A stretch of 25,000 nt of DNA from Symbiodinium natans. Its lineage: Eukaryota; Sar; Dinophyceae; Suessiales; Symbiodiniaceae. Every line of letters begins with the position of its first letter. Position 1 is the stretch's first letter. The stretch covers positions 130,001 to 155,000 of the forward strand of contig CAJNDS010000067.1 in NCBI GenBank assembly GCA_905221605.1. Direction: 5' to 3'. A program made the translations under genes and the position numbers. A model generated the notes under the pieces. That model did no database searches. It was not told the DNA's origin and saw nothing but the letters and a program-made list of their open reading frames with translations. This document shows positions 1-8,396 of the stretch, one piece after another.

Positions 1-49
1 CCTCTAAACCCTCTAAACCCTAAACCCTAAACCCTAAACCCTAAACCCT
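1..49 (-). repeat. Telomere-like array, CCCTAAA orientation
   Basis: About six CCCTAAA units, the first ones carrying a CCCTCTAAA variant. C-rich orientation at a left edge is what a chromosome end would show, but the tract is only about 50 bp and similar tracts fill the window, so it is more likely one more internal array. Confidence 0.9.
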
Positions 50-50
50 C

Positions 51-149
51 TATCAAACAGCCGGAAAGCCTCAGATTTGCCCCTCTCTGGCGCAGCGGCT
101 CTTTTGGTTTTTCGGCGTTGGCACCTTCGGCGGCTGGGCCGTGGCAGTA
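51..149 (+). CDS. Exon-like island, possible membrane segment
   Basis: The whole non-repeat island between the first two arrays is open in one forward frame. Its second half is hydrophobic (LFWFFGVGTFGGWAVAV) and third codon positions are mostly G or C, unlike the arrays. There is no start codon, and the frame meets a stop within the following TTTAGGG array, so it could only be an internal exon piece. The product is not recognised. Chance openness over 33 codons is common; composition is the only support. Confidence 0.25.
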
Positions 150-252
150 GGGTTTAGGGTTTAGGGTTTAGGGTTTAGGGCTAGGGTTTAGGGTTTCGGG
201 TTTCGGGTTTAGGGTTTAGGATTTCGGGTTCAGGGTTTAGGGTTGTTTCAAG
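148..252 (+). repeat. Telomere-like array, TTTAGGG orientation
   Basis: Runs of TTTAGGG with variants TTTCGGG, TTCAGGG and GCTAGGG; the decay increases to the right. Confidence 0.93.
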
Positions 253-505
253 GAGTTAGGCGGGGGATATGGGGATATGCAGGGTTTAAGGGTTGCAAAG
301 CTCACGGTTCAGCATTTCCAAGATACAGGGCTGCACCTTTTTTTGGCCGGACATTTCGGGAAGGGGTATAGGGGGGTGATCCTTGAAAGTCCTTAAACCT
401 TAAACCCTAAACTAAACCCTGAGGACCCCCGTGCCCCCGACTCCAGAGTATCAGATTAATGCGAAGGAACGCCGACGTCGTTCCCTCCATTTTCCCCAGG
501 AGAAC
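253..505. other. Island without recognisable gene
   Basis: Non-repeat sequence with a decayed CCCTAAA remnant near 390-420. No convincing open frame or splice signals were seen. Confidence 0.5.
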
Positions 506-634
506 CCTTATATGGTCACCTCTCTAACTTCGGGTCCCTTTTGGGGGCCTTGTCATAAGGTGGCCCCGTTTTATTTCGGGCACCCAAAAAGGGGACCATA
601 ACTTAGAGAATTTCGGGAGCTCACCCCATATAGG
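506..634. mobile_element. Hairpin element (MITE- or introner-like)
   Basis: A long imperfect inverted repeat. The left arm runs from CCTTATATGG through TCTCTAACTTCGGGTCCC, the right arm from GGGGACCATAACTTAGAGA to CCCATATAGG, with the loop near 555-570. No coding capacity. The size and self-complementarity match the other small elements of the window, but its sequence is its own type. Confidence 0.6.
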
Positions 635-750
635 TCATGTAGTGATACATGCAACTCTCGGAGGCCCAGCAGTGCCCTCATTCCCAGAATTTTGGGTGTA
701 GCATCCCCTGAGTTTTACCTGCGGATCCCAGACTAACATAGCTAGCTGGA

Positions 751-811
751 AGGGTTTAGGGTTTAGGGTGTAGGGTTTAGGGTTTAGGGTTTAGGGTTTA
801 GGGTTTAGGGT
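751..811 (+). repeat. Telomere-like array, TTTAGGG
   Basis: Eight to nine TTTAGGG units, one TGTAGGG variant. Confidence 0.93.
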
Positions 812-939
812 CAACGAAGGCTACATGAAGCCACAGTAACAATGCCCATTCTAGTTACAGTTAAACTAGCGCCCGAGTTCAAAGCACTTGAGTCTTCTAT
901 GGGGCTTTCCGGAAATAGGGTGCCCGTTTTCTTTGGCAA

Positions 940-1040
940 GGGGGGGGGGGGGAATCCTGCATAAGCTCTATAGCATGTTGTGTATGTTTAGGGTACCCCT
1001 TTTGGCGGCATGCTCATATAACCCCCCCCCCCCCCCCCCT
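940..1040. repeat. Poly-G and poly-C tracts
   Basis: A G run near 941-952 and a C run of about 18 near 1022-1039, some 70 bp apart. They are complementary and could pair. Long C runs recur in this window at 3949, 10143, 13097, 17689 and 19861, and a G run at 24149. Confidence 0.85.
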
Positions 1041-1107
1041 TCCCCGCCCATACTGCTTATTTATACGGGGCTTGTTAACTATCCACCTCTACCTGTCCTT
1101 TACCCAG

Positions 1108-1214
1108 GCCTGGCTTACGGGGTGTGCACGCCGTGCTTCGGCATCCTCGTTGCCGCCTCGGCTGCTACGCCAAGCGTGGCCTTCGGCGCCAGCGTGGTGG
1201 ACGATCGGCTCAAC
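1108..1214 (+). CDS. Exon-like island after acceptor-like CCTTTACCCAG
   Basis: A pyrimidine-rich stretch ending in AG at 1106-1107 precedes a frame of about 34 codons, rich in Ala, Val and Gly (CFGILVAASAATPSVAFG), with some 80 percent G or C at third positions. It runs into a CCCTAAA remnant at 1214. The same frame stays open from 888 to 1364, but the rest of that span is poly-C and telomere-like low-complexity sequence. A hydrophobic membrane segment is possible. No family is recognised. Confidence 0.3.
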
Positions 1215-1367
1215 AAAACCCTAAACTCTGGGCAGCCTTTTGGGGCTTGTAGGGTTTGGGGCTTAGGGTTGTTGGAGGGGTGGTTGCTTCTTGGGTCCCC
1301 CCCTTCGGGCCCTTTGGGAACAGTTAATCCAGGAACCTGCTATCAAAAAGATGTGAATAACTACTAG

Positions 1368-1622
1368 TTGGAAAACTATATGTTACCCCTTTATAAAGGA
1401 AGTGTTTGTTTTTTTTTAAATATTTTCGGCGGGTTCTTAAAGCGAATAATAGATAGGAGGGGCCCTTGTGAAGAGCAAGCTTTGGGTGTCTTGCATGGCT
1501 TAGGGCCGTAAGGGGCGTTCCTCTAATGTAAGGGTAGTTACATGGGCCGTTAATATATGGTCCCTTACCTTGAAAAAGACCCATCTGTGGGCGTAGGGTC
1601 ACCCGAAGCCACAAATGCTAAA
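1368..1622. other. Island with short hairpin
   Basis: AT-richer sequence with a T run near 1410. GTAAGGG at 1528-1534 pairs with CCCTTAC at 1562-1568, and AGGGTAGTTACATGG matches, inverted, the CCATGTAGCTACCCT next to the element at 16904, so this may be a decayed relative. No gene seen. Confidence 0.4.
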
Positions 1623-1723
1623 CCTTGGGATGTTCCCCCTTACACCAGCAGTCCTTAATAGGGATTCTATAGCACGCCGATTATAATCCATAGCAAGGAA
1701 AGTATAGGGGGGAACATCCCAAG
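1623..1723. mobile_element. Inverted-repeat element, family A copy 1
   Basis: The left end CTTGGGATGTTCCCCC and right end GGGGGAACATCCCAAG are perfect inverted repeats of 16 bp. The roughly 70-bp centre contains CAGTCCTTAATAGGGATTC, which recurs in the copy at 18504 with one change. It is about 100 bp long, non-coding, and the only family with two complete copies plus a partial one (15886). Confidence 0.75.
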
Positions 1724-1735
1724 CTAAACTGGTAG

Positions 1736-1946
1736 CACGCATTTCGAACGGCCAGAAGGGGCGACTGGTCTTCGGGAGACCTCGATCACAAGACCCCTCA
1801 ACACCAAAACCCCTACACCCTAAGCCTTCAACCCCTAATTAAAGCCTAAACACTAAACCCTAAACCCTGAAAGTAAAGCCCAAACGCTAAACCTAAACCC
1901 TTAACCCTTACACCCTAAACCCCCAAACCCTCAAAGCCCCCTACAC
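1736..1946 (-). repeat. Decayed CCCTAAA-like tract with short island
   Basis: Scattered CCCTAAA, CCCTACA and CCCTTAA units. The first 60 bases are non-repeat, and GGTCTTCGGGAGACC near 1768 is a small perfect hairpin. Confidence 0.7.
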
Positions 1947-2072
1947 CCTGCAGACGCCGTAGCCTCAAAGTCGGACGCCGAGGTGGGCACTCTTCTGGGG
2001 ATGCCTTTTGGACCAATGTGGAGTCAGGCGGTCTCTCCGTGTGTGTCTCTGTGCGTCCATCATCAACCCTAA
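1947..2072 (+). CDS. Exon-like open frame, unknown product
   Basis: Forty-one codons open to a TAA at 2070-2072, with the AG of CTGCAG at 1952-1953 as a possible acceptor. The middle (DAEVGTLLGMPFGPMWSQA) looks protein-like. The frame ends exactly where the inverted-repeat part of the next element begins. Openness of this length is not rare by chance. Confidence 0.2.
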   Translation, partial: PADAVASKSDAEVGTLLGMPFGPMWSQAVSPCVSLCVHHQP

Positions 2073-2291
2073 GGGACCATGTACCTCATTATTATATACC
2101 TGGGCCTCAAAGTCCCTATGTAGGAGGTACTCTAAGACTCAAGTAGTCCCTGTTTAGGGAAACGGACCCTGAGGGAAACAATTGGACCAGGAGTAGGCCC
2201 TGATTCCCTTTCTTTAGGGTTCAGGTTCGCGTAAAAGCCCCTTTAAGCCAAAAAGGGCACCTCTTTATTCCTATGTTGCTCGTGGGTCACC
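2073..2291. mobile_element. Element family C copy 1
   Basis: The inverted repeat GTACCTC...GAGGTAC spans 2081-2130. From GTAGGCCC at 2193 to GGGTCACC at 2291 the sequence aligns with 17514-17596 (shared AAGCCCCTTTAA, then GGGTCACCCTAAACCC). Both copies end at the identical junction with a CCCTAAA array, suggesting the array is part of the element or its preferred target. Confidence 0.6.
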
Positions 2292-2350
2292 CTAAACCCT
2301 AAACCCTAACCCTAAACCCTAAAACCTAAACCCTAAACCCTAAACCTTTA
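2288..2350 (-). repeat. Telomere-like array, CCCTAAA
   Basis: Eight units with minor indels, contiguous with the GGGTCACC end of the preceding element. Confidence 0.93.
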
Positions 2351-2460
2351 AAGTCTTCTGGGCATCCCAGGCTGCGGCTTCAGGATTTTAGGTGGGTACG
2401 GAGTACCAGCCCATATGCACGACGAAGCCCGGGCAGTTGAGCAGCCTACTCCTTAAGCCC

Positions 2461-2575
2461 CCCCCTAAACCCTATAAACCCTGTAAACCCTATAAACCCT
2501 ATAAACCCTATAGACCCTATAAACCCTATAAACCCTATAAACCCTATAATCCCTATAAATCCCATAACCCCTAAA
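2461..2575 (-). repeat. 9-mer telomere variant (CCCTATAAA)n
   Basis: About twelve 9-bp units, CCCTATAAA with CCCTGTAAA and CCCTATAGA variants. Because nine is a multiple of three, both strands stay open and encode KPY or VYR tripeptide repeats. These are low-complexity frames, not genes. Confidence 0.92.
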
Positions 2576-2730
2576 CCCTACATGAACTTCAAGCCCCTGA
2601 GCCCCTGAACAAGGCGTCTGCCCTGGGCTATCATCTTTCTCCCATCTTATCATTTTAAGACCTCTTGTGTAGTCTAGGAATCCGAGACCATCCAAGCCAG
2701 GCCCCGCGCCTTTTGAACTTCACTAGCGGC

Positions 2731-2816
2731 CCTAAACCCTAAACCCTAAACCCTAAACCCTAAACCCTAAACCCTAAAACCCTAAAACCCTAAAACCCTA
2801 AAACCCTAAACCCTAA
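2731..2816 (-). repeat. Telomere-like array, 7-mer and 8-mer
   Basis: CCCTAAA units followed by a block of CCCTAAAA octamers and then heptamers again. Confidence 0.93.
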
Positions 2817-2916
2817 GCCCTGCAGTTCCTCTTCGACCCCTCGGCGACTGGCCTTCGCGCCGGCGCACCGTGGCTGGCGTCGGCGTGGCGTGGCGACGAT
2901 TTGTTGGTGGCTATAG
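2817..2916 (+). CDS. Exon-like island, unknown product
   Basis: The island between a CCCTAAA array and a TTTAGGG-like tract is open forward. It has high third-position GC and a protein-like composition (LQFLFDPSATGLRAGAP, then a short WLASAWRGDD stretch). CTGCAG at its left edge could act as an acceptor. The frame stays open into the G-rich tract to about 3024. No start codon, no recognised family. Confidence 0.3.
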
Positions 2917-2920
2917 GTTT

Positions 2921-3040
2921 AGTGTGTTTAGGGTTTAGGGTTTTGGGGTTTTGGGGCTTTGGGGCTTTGGGGTTTTGGGTTTTGCGGTTTTGGGGTTTTG
3001 TGTTTTTGGGGTTCAGGGTTTAGGGTCTCAGGGTTTTCGG
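2921..3040 (+). repeat. Variant G-rich telomere-like tract
   Basis: TTTAGGG passing into TTTTGGGG, CTTTGGGG and TTTTGCGG variants. Confidence 0.85.
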
Positions 3041-3352
3041 CCCTTATAGGGGCCCTTATCCCCCCATTGGTTGGATCCTTATGTTTATGTGGTTCTTTGG
3101 GCCCCCAGTTTAGGGTCTCGGGTGCGACCCTCCCATCTAGTGATCCAGTTATATTAGTAAGGGGCTTTCAAGATTGCCGCAAGGGGTTGGGGGGCTTCAA
3201 TGTGTGGGGTGTGGGCTTCGGTTCTGGTTTATGAGGCGTAGCTCTCAACATCCTTCATCAGAGCCTTGTCTAAACAGCCTACATGACTACAAGTCGTATG
3301 TTTTTGTCTGTGTGTGTGTGTAGGTTTTTGTTGTTCTCGTCGCTGTCGTTGT
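3041..3352. other. Island with TG microsatellite
   Basis: Non-repeat DNA with a CCCTTATAGGGGCCCTTAT near-palindrome at about 3040-3060 and a (TG)n run near 3307-3320. No gene seen. Confidence 0.45.
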
Positions 3353-3511
3353 ATGAAAATTCATGGCTGCGCCCGGATCTCGGGCCCTATCTGTTGGCCA
3401 AGCCAGCCTTATAGCATCCCCAACCCCGTAAACCCCGAAACAGCCCTCAACTCTAAACGCTTTCAACTTGGTCATAGTTGGGTATCATTTTGCATTTTTA
3501 AGGGTACTTAA
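3353..3511 (+). CDS. Small ATG-initiated open frame, unknown
   Basis: Fifty-two codons from ATG to TAA. The first half (MKIHGCARISGPICWPS) lies in non-repeat DNA; the middle (NPVNPETALNSK) derives from decayed CCCTAAA-like units. A pyrimidine-rich stretch (TTTTTGTTGTTCTCGTCGCTG) precedes the ATG. Probably fortuitous. Confidence 0.15.
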   Translation: MKIHGCARISGPICWPSQPYSIPNPVNPETALNSKRFQLGHSWVSFCIFKGT

Positions 3512-3566
3512 ACCCTCTAAGATTAAAAACATGAATTTTTAATACTATCCCAACCATGAACTAGTT

Positions 3567-3872
3567 AAGCCCCTAAACCCTTACACTCTGAACTCTAGAC
3601 CCTGAAGCCCCTAAATCCTTAGACCCACCCTTGAACTCTTAAACCGTGAACCCGAGACCCCAAACCCTCAACCCAAACCCTGTACCCCAAACCCTACACG
3701 CCCGCCAAACCCTTAAACCCAAAAAAACCCAAAACCCTAAAACCCCAACCCTCAAAACTCCAAACCCTGAACCTCAAAGCTAAGCCCCGAACCCTCAACC
3801 CCAAACCCTTAAACCCTAAACCCCAAGCTGAACCCTCAACACTAAACCCCAAACCCTACACCCTAAACCCTT
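3567..3872 (-). repeat. Decayed CCCTAAA-like tract
   Basis: About 300 bp of CCCTAAA, CCCCAAA, CCCTCAA, CCCTGAA and CCCTTAA units with no clean run: an old array that has accumulated substitutions. Confidence 0.88.
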
Positions 3873-3948
3873 AGTGATCTAATCTAGGGGTTGGAATAAT
3901 TTCTACTAGTGTTCCCTTATGGTCTCTTTCTGAATATACTCTAATAGC

Positions 3949-3969
3949 CCCCCCCCCCCCCCCCCCCCC
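3949..3969 (+). repeat. Poly-C tract
   Basis: About 21 C residues. No AG follows immediately, so no splice role is suggested here. Confidence 0.9.
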
Positions 3970-4059
3970 AAACTCTGCCCTAATTATGAAGGCCCATATA
4001 TTAGGGCATCAGTGGGCTTTAGGTCATCGGACCTAGATCGGGCAGGTGCCTAAATCCGA

Positions 4060-4318
4060 ACCCGAACATTCGGGGTTTTGGGTTTAGGTTTGGGGGTTTG
4101 GGGTTCAGGGGTTTGGGGTTCAGGGGTTCCCTGTAATCCACGCTCCCAGACGAATCGGTCTGGGGCTTAAAAGGTTTGGGGTTTAGGGGTTTAGGGGTTT
4201 AGGGGTTTAGGGGTTTAGGGGTTTAGGGGTTTAGGGGTTTAAAGAGGTTTAGGGGTTTAGGGGGTTTAGGGGGTTTTGGGGGTTTAGAGGGTTTTGGGAG
4301 GGTTTAGGGTTTAGGGGT
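4060..4318 (+). repeat. G-rich tract with 8-mer block (AGGGGTTT)n
   Basis: Irregular GGTTTGGGG units, an interruption at 4125-4165, then about nine regular octamers near 4172-4240 and GGGGGTTT variants. The octamer block indicates local expansion of a variant unit. Confidence 0.9.
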
Positions 4319-4604
4319 AGACGTCCGCAGGTCCTTGCTGACTGTCACTTGCGTCACTTCGGCTTGCATCATGTCGGCCTGGGTGTGCAAGCTTCTGTTG
4401 GCACCCTCAAAAAATGGTTAGGAACTGGGGATGTTTTTTTGTTTGCATAGTTTCCCTTTTTGGGTTGGGTTTAGGGTAAAGGATTAGGATGTAGGGGTCT
4501 AGGGTTGTAGGGTCAGGCTTCTAGAGGGTTTAAGGGTGTTTAGGGTTTCGAGTTTAAGGTGTTGGTTTTTTGGTTTAGGGGTCTTCTGCACTATCAGCTT
4601 AGCG
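4319..4604. other. Island and decayed TTTAGGG tract
   Basis: 4319-4415 is non-repeat and open in two forward frames (for example VLADCHLRHFGLHHVGLG after CCGCAG). 4450-4580 is decayed TTTAGGG. Nothing recognisable. Confidence 0.4.
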
Positions 4605-4714
4605 AACCCTAAACCCTAAACCCTAAACCCTAAACCCTAAACCCTAAACCCTAAACCCTAAACCCTAAACCCTAAACCCTAAACCCTAAACCCTAAACCC
4701 TAAACCCTAAACCC
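4605..4714 (-). repeat. Perfect telomere-like array, CCCTAAA x about 15
   Basis: About 110 bp without a single deviation, the longest perfect heptamer run in the window. It must be young, or kept homogeneous, compared with the decayed tracts around it. Confidence 0.96.
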
Positions 4715-4930
4715 CAGCCATAAACCCTTGTTCCTAAGACCCTCAGTTTAAGGCTTGGGACCCTTAAACCCTTGGAACCCTGAAACTCTTAATCCTTAAA
4801 CCCCTAAACCCTTAAATCCCTAGACCCTTGGACCCCTAAGCACTTAAGCCCCGAAACTCTAAACCTAAACCCCAAACCCTTCCCTAAACCCCGAAACCCC
4901 TAAACCCACAAAACCTAAACCCTAAACCCT
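4715..4930 (-). repeat. Decayed CCCTAAA-like tract
   Basis: CCCTTAAA, CCCTGAAA, CCCTTGGA and similar units; the decayed flank of the perfect array. Confidence 0.85.
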
Positions 4931-5211
4931 GCCGCCGAGCCCTGAAGACATAACATTCTTCTGTGTTGCTTGCAACCACTTGGGATTTGGAATGAAAATA
5001 TTCTTCCTTATTATGGTTAATACAGGGGTCATCATTTTTTGTATTCTTTCGGGGTTCTTAAGCAGGAAACAAGAAGTCGTAACATTCAGCGGTCACACTG
5101 GGGATTTGCATGATCTGGACGTGTGACTGAACGCAGTCTGTTGGCTTTCCTTCGCCAGAAGCCATTTTGGTTGGGCGCTGGTGGACGGGCGGTTGCGACA
5201 GGAGTTGGAGC
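4931..5211. other. Island, no clear gene
   Basis: Single-copy-looking sequence, AT-rich at 4975-5060. GGCTTTCCTTCGCCAG near 5143-5158 resembles a 3' splice site and is followed by a short GC-rich open stretch (KPFWLGAGGRAVATGVGA). No recognised product. Confidence 0.35.
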
Positions 5212-5581
5212 CTAAACCCTAAACCCTAAACCCTGAACCCCAAACCCCTAAACCCCTAAACCCCTAAACCCCTAAACCCCTAAACCCCTAAACCCCTAAA
5301 CCCCTAAACCCCTGAAACCCTAAAACCCTAAAACCCTAAACCCTAAACCCTAAGCCCTAAACCCCAAAAGCCCTAAACCCTAAACCCCAAACCCTAAACC
5401 CCTAAACCCCTAAACCCCTAAACCCCTAAACCCCTAAACCCCTAAACCCCAAACCCTAAACCCTAAACCCTAACCCAAAACCCCTAAACCCTAAACCCCA
5501 AACCCTAAACCCTAAACCCGAAACCCTAAACCCTAAACCCTAAACCCTAAACCCTAAACCCTAAACCCTAAACCCTAAACC
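5212..5581 (-). repeat. Longest composite telomere-like array
   Basis: About 370 bp alternating blocks of CCCTAAA heptamers, CCCCTAAA octamers (about 5235-5315 and 5398-5450) and CCCTAAAA octamers, ending in clean heptamers. The blockwise homogeneity shows repeated local amplification of single variants. Confidence 0.96.
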
Positions 5582-5670
5582 CACTCCCAAGGCCTGGTTC
5601 TTGGCCATCTCGCGTCGAAGCCTCGCTCCTCGGGACGCGACTCCGTGAGCGGAGGGCAGCCAGGGTTGAG
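5582..5670 (+). CDS. Exon-like island between opposed arrays
   Basis: The 90-bp GC-rich island sits between a C-strand and a G-strand array, so its flanks form a large inverted repeat. One forward frame is open throughout (QGLVLGHLASKPRSSGRDS); another ends at a TGA. Unknown, weakly supported. Confidence 0.2.
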
Positions 5671-5673
5671 GCT

Positions 5674-5822
5674 TTTAGGGTTTAGGGTTTAGGGTTTAGG
5701 GTTAGGGTTTAGGGTTTAGGGTTTAGGGTTTAGGGTTTAGGGTTTAGGGTTTAGGGTTTAGGGTTTCGGGTTTAGGGTTTAGGGTTTAGGGGTTTAGGGT
5801 TTAGGGTTTAGGGTTTAGGGTT
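5674..5822 (+). repeat. Telomere-like array, TTTAGGG x about 20
   Basis: Nearly clean heptamers with one TTTCGGG and one 8-mer. Opposite orientation to 5212-5581. Confidence 0.95.
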
Positions 5823-5833
5823 GAGGACACCTT

Positions 5834-6085
5834 AAACCCTAAACCTTAGAGTACCTCATCCCTAAGGCCCTAAACCCTATACTCCCAAATAGCCCCCTTT
5901 TTATCCCTGTAGTCTCTAAACGCCAGACCCTACTATGATCCCTATAATCCCCAAAGCCCGTAAACCCTTCATCCCCTAAACCCCAAAACCTCTAAACCCT
6001 ATACCCCAAACCCTGTAGTCCGTAAACTCGAAACTCTAAACCCAAAACCCTAAACCCTAAACCCTATACCCTAAACCCTAAACAG
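5834..6085 (-). repeat. Decayed CCCTAAA-like tract
   Basis: Many CCCTATA, CCCCAAA and CCCGTAAA variants, becoming cleaner toward 6040-6085. Confidence 0.85.
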
Positions 6086-6186
6086 CAGAAGGATCCTCAG
6101 GTCGAGCTCTGTAAAGGGGGGCCTTATAGTGCTTGAGCTCAGATGCTTCGCGACGGCGAGGGAAAACAAAAAGCGCGCTCTCGCAA

Positions 6187-6265
6187 ATCCTAAACCCTAA
6201 CCCTAAACCCTAAACCCTAAACCCTAAACCCTAAACCCTAAACCCTAAACCCTAAACCCTAAGCC
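6187..6265 (-). repeat. Telomere-like array, CCCTAAA x about 11
   Basis: Clean heptamers with one 6-bp unit. It is preceded by a 100-bp island (6086-6186) with no clear gene. Confidence 0.95.
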
Positions 6266-6334
6266 CAGGAACCTGTCAAGCAAAAAGTCTTCGAAGCAAC
6301 TCCACAAGCCCTGGCTGGCACAATTAGCATTCAG
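6266..6334 (+). CDS. Short exon-like island, unknown
   Basis: A 69-bp island between a C-array and a G-array, open in two forward frames (one reads QEPVKQKVFEATPQALAG). Too short for confidence. Confidence 0.18.
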
Positions 6335-7066
6335 GGTTTAGGGTTTAGGGTTCGGAGTTCGGGGTTTAGGGTTTAGGGTGAGGGAGGTAGGCCAGTGGGA
6401 TGTGGCACATGTTCCCCTTTTCAGCTACGTGGAAAAGTGCCAACGTAGTAGTTCCAGATCCTCAAAACCACCATGGCAGTCACATACCCGAAGCCCAGAC
6501 CCCTTGATTCCCAAACCCCGAGCCTGAAGCCGAACCCCTTATAGGGTTTGGGTCTTCAGGGTTGACAGGGCCTAGCTTGTTTGAACCCTAAAACCTAAAC
6601 TCTAAAGCCCTAAATGCGGCCAAGGGTTTTGGGTTTCGGTTCTATTTGTTGTGGCCATCATTGGCAATTCGTGGTTCTTGGTCCCAGCTTGACTTGTAGC
6701 AGCGCAATCTATGCCCTATGGAGACGTGCAACCATCTGAATGGCGATGTCCTTGGAAGTCACGGGATTCTTTGCTCATGTCTGAATTTCATAATTACTAT
6801 GTGGGGTTGCAGGGTTTAGTTTACGCGGTTTTGTGGATTTATCATCAAACACAATGCCTGGACGGCAACACCAAGCCATAAGCCGTATCAAGCCCTAAAC
6901 CCTAAGCCCCCCGCACAGTTTCTAAAGCGATTTTTTGGAGTACATGTTCGAACAATGTTTTAACATGATTTCTCATGTTCTTTATTAAGTTTTTAGATCT
7001 TTCAGTTTTTCGAATTTGTCGCTGTCACTGATAACAAATCAACATGCGACTTAATGTTTTTTGCAG
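6335..7066. other. Mixed island, splice-like sites, no defined gene
   Basis: TTTAGGG remnants at 6335-6382. GTTCCCCTTTTCAG (to 6424) is a good 3' splice-like site, followed by an open stretch reading YVEKCQRSSSRSSKPPWQ. 6480-6620 holds decayed telomere-like units. 6620-7040 is mostly non-repeat and AT-richer, with no sustained frame. Confidence 0.4.
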
Positions 7067-7215
7067 TGTTCTCGTACAGTCTGTGGAAAACTACGCCTTG
7101 TGTCCTCAAGACTTTGGAAGCTGGCGCCAAGGCAATCTGAAGCAACCAATGAAGTCGCGCCAGCAGAGGCGCCAAAGAATCCACACCGCCTGGGGCCTTA
7201 GCCCGGAGAGAGCGG
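7067..7215 (+). CDS. Candidate internal exon, unknown product
   Basis: TTAATGTTTTTTGCAG ends at 7066, the best-looking 3' splice site in the left half, with a branch-like CTTAAT just upstream. One frame is open from there to a GTGAGG donor-like site at 7216. The 149-nt piece would encode a basic, Gln- and Arg-rich segment (KSRQQRRQRIHTAWG). The other two frames contain stops. The G-rich telomere-like tract starts 30 bp after the donor, so the putative intron would begin with it. No family recognised. Confidence 0.35.
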
Positions 7216-7244
7216 GTGAGGGGGAAGGAGGACCCTCAGGGTGA

Positions 7245-7500
7245 GGCTTCAGGGCTTAGGGTTTACGAGCCTAAACCCTAAAAAGAAGGGGAGTGTAGGG
7301 TGGGGCTTAGGGGTGTTAAGTCTTAGTCTTCGAAGTGTCAGGGATTTAGGGCTTTAAGGCCTCTGGGTGCTGGGGTTTTGTTAGGGCAAACCTTGAGGGC
7401 TGAAGGTATAGATGGGATGCTCCTTCGGTTTAGGTTTAGGGCTAGGGATTCGCTATGTAGTACTTAGGGTCTAGGGTTTAGGGGGCGCAGCGGAAGATTT
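7245..7500 (+). repeat. Decayed TTTAGGG-like tract
   Basis: Sparse TTTAGGG, GCTTAGGG and TCTAGGG units mixed with non-repeat bases. Confidence 0.75.
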
Positions 7501-7503
7501 CTC

Positions 7504-7599
7504 ATGGTTGTCGCAGGCAGGCTGATCGAGGGCAGAGCGGCGCGCAACGTAGCCGTAGATCTCAGCTTCCAGTCCTCAGACCTAAACCCCAAACCCTAA
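7504..7599 (+). CDS. Short ATG-initiated exon-like frame
   Basis: Thirty-one codons from ATG to a TAA inside a CCCTAAA tract. GRLIEGRAARNVAVDLSFQ is protein-like and GC-rich at third positions. An AG at 7515-7516 (GTCGCAG) could instead be an acceptor. Unknown. Confidence 0.25.
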   Translation: MVVAGRLIEGRAARNVAVDLSFQSSDLNPKP

Positions 7600-7890
7600 A
7601 CCCCAAACCCTCAACCCTAAACCCGAAACACTAAACCCTGCACCCCTCTCAACTGCTGAACTCAGCCCTCAACCGTCACTCAGCCCTAAACCCTAGACCC
7701 TCAATGCCCAAATCCTGGCCCATGGTGGGCATGCCATCAATGGCTCACGGGCCCCAACATGATGCTAAGCATCCTCCCTGGCTCGGAAAAGCCCTACATT
7801 GGGGCTATGAGGAAAGTTCCGGGTGCCCTAGACCCTAGGCCCTAAACCCTAAACCTTAAACCCTAAACCCTAAACCCCAAACCCTAAATA
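7600..7890. other. Decayed CCCTAAA tracts around an open island
   Basis: CCCTAAA-like units lie at 7600-7703 and 7830-7888. Between them, 7704-7838 is a 44-codon ATG frame (MPKSWPMVGMPSMAHG), and a second frame is also open (LPGSEKPYIGAMRKVPGA). The two overlapping frames show how little openness proves here. Confidence 0.4.
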
Positions 7891-8189
7891 GGGACTGCTA
7901 GGTCTGAGGGCCTTCCGGGACATGATTTGTGGCCCCTGTGTTTTGAAGTGTCAACCTAAGTGCCCTTTCAGCCCCTTTTGTTGAGGCCGACCTCAGACAT
8001 GGAAGGGAACCATTGCCAGGATGTCAGGCAAGCCCGAAACCCTAGAACCTAAACCGTCTTTGTGGTCACCAGGAAGGTTGTTTCGCAACAGTTGACCACC
8101 AAGATGTTAAGCACGGAGTTCGGAATCCTTTGACAGCACAGGTCCACTGCTACATCGCACGCACAACCGTTTCGGCGGTTGCGGCGTGA
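7891..8189. other. Island with several short open stretches
   Basis: Non-repeat sequence. The forward frame at 8056-8133 (VFVVTRKVVSQQLTTKMLS, then TGA) and the frame at 8142-8189 after GACAGCACAG are candidates. They are in different phases, each ended by a stop. No recognised product. Confidence 0.3.
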
Positions 8190-8387
8190 GAAGCTCAGCA
8201 AGGTTGGCTCAAAGTGAGCGCTGTTTGCCTGGGCGCTATTGTGATACCTACACCTTGCACCCCAAACCGCATACCCTGCAAGTTGGCAGAATACAGGAGC
8301 CTAGATAGTTGTGGGTATTGTTCCTGCAGATTACTTAACCGCTTAAACATCATGGCAAAACTCAAGCAAATTGCACATTCCAACTAA
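8190..8387 (+). CDS. 65-codon open frame, unknown
   Basis: Open from just after a TGA to a TAA at 8385-8387, with Cys-containing composition (IPTPCTPNRIPCKLAEY, then DSCGYCSC). It shares its phase with the flanking frames, but three stops separate the pieces over about 97 codons, close to random expectation. It is not clearly coding; it could be a decayed gene fragment. Confidence 0.2.
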   Translation, partial: EAQQGWLKVSAVCLGAIVIPTPCTPNRIPCKLAEYRSLDSCGYCSCRLLNRLNIMAKLKQIAHSN

Positions 8388-8396
8388 TCCTGAACC

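Noticed and set aside
1-49. True left chromosome end
   Set aside because: Orientation fits, but only about 50 bp of repeat with CCCTCTAAA variants is present and dozens of equal or longer arrays are internal.
888-1367. 159-codon frame as one protein
   Set aside because: No ATG start; it crosses a poly-G run, an 18-nt poly-C run and telomere-like units. Only the 1108-1214 part was kept as a candidate.
2392-2695. KPY- and VYR-repeat proteins
   Set aside because: They are direct translations of the 9-bp CCCTATAAA array.
5159-5172. Relict dinoflagellate spliced leader (AGCCATTTTGG match)
   Set aside because: Only about ten bases agree and the following GCTCAAG is missing; the same holds for CCGTAGCCTCAAAG at 1957. 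Too short to support a leader relic.
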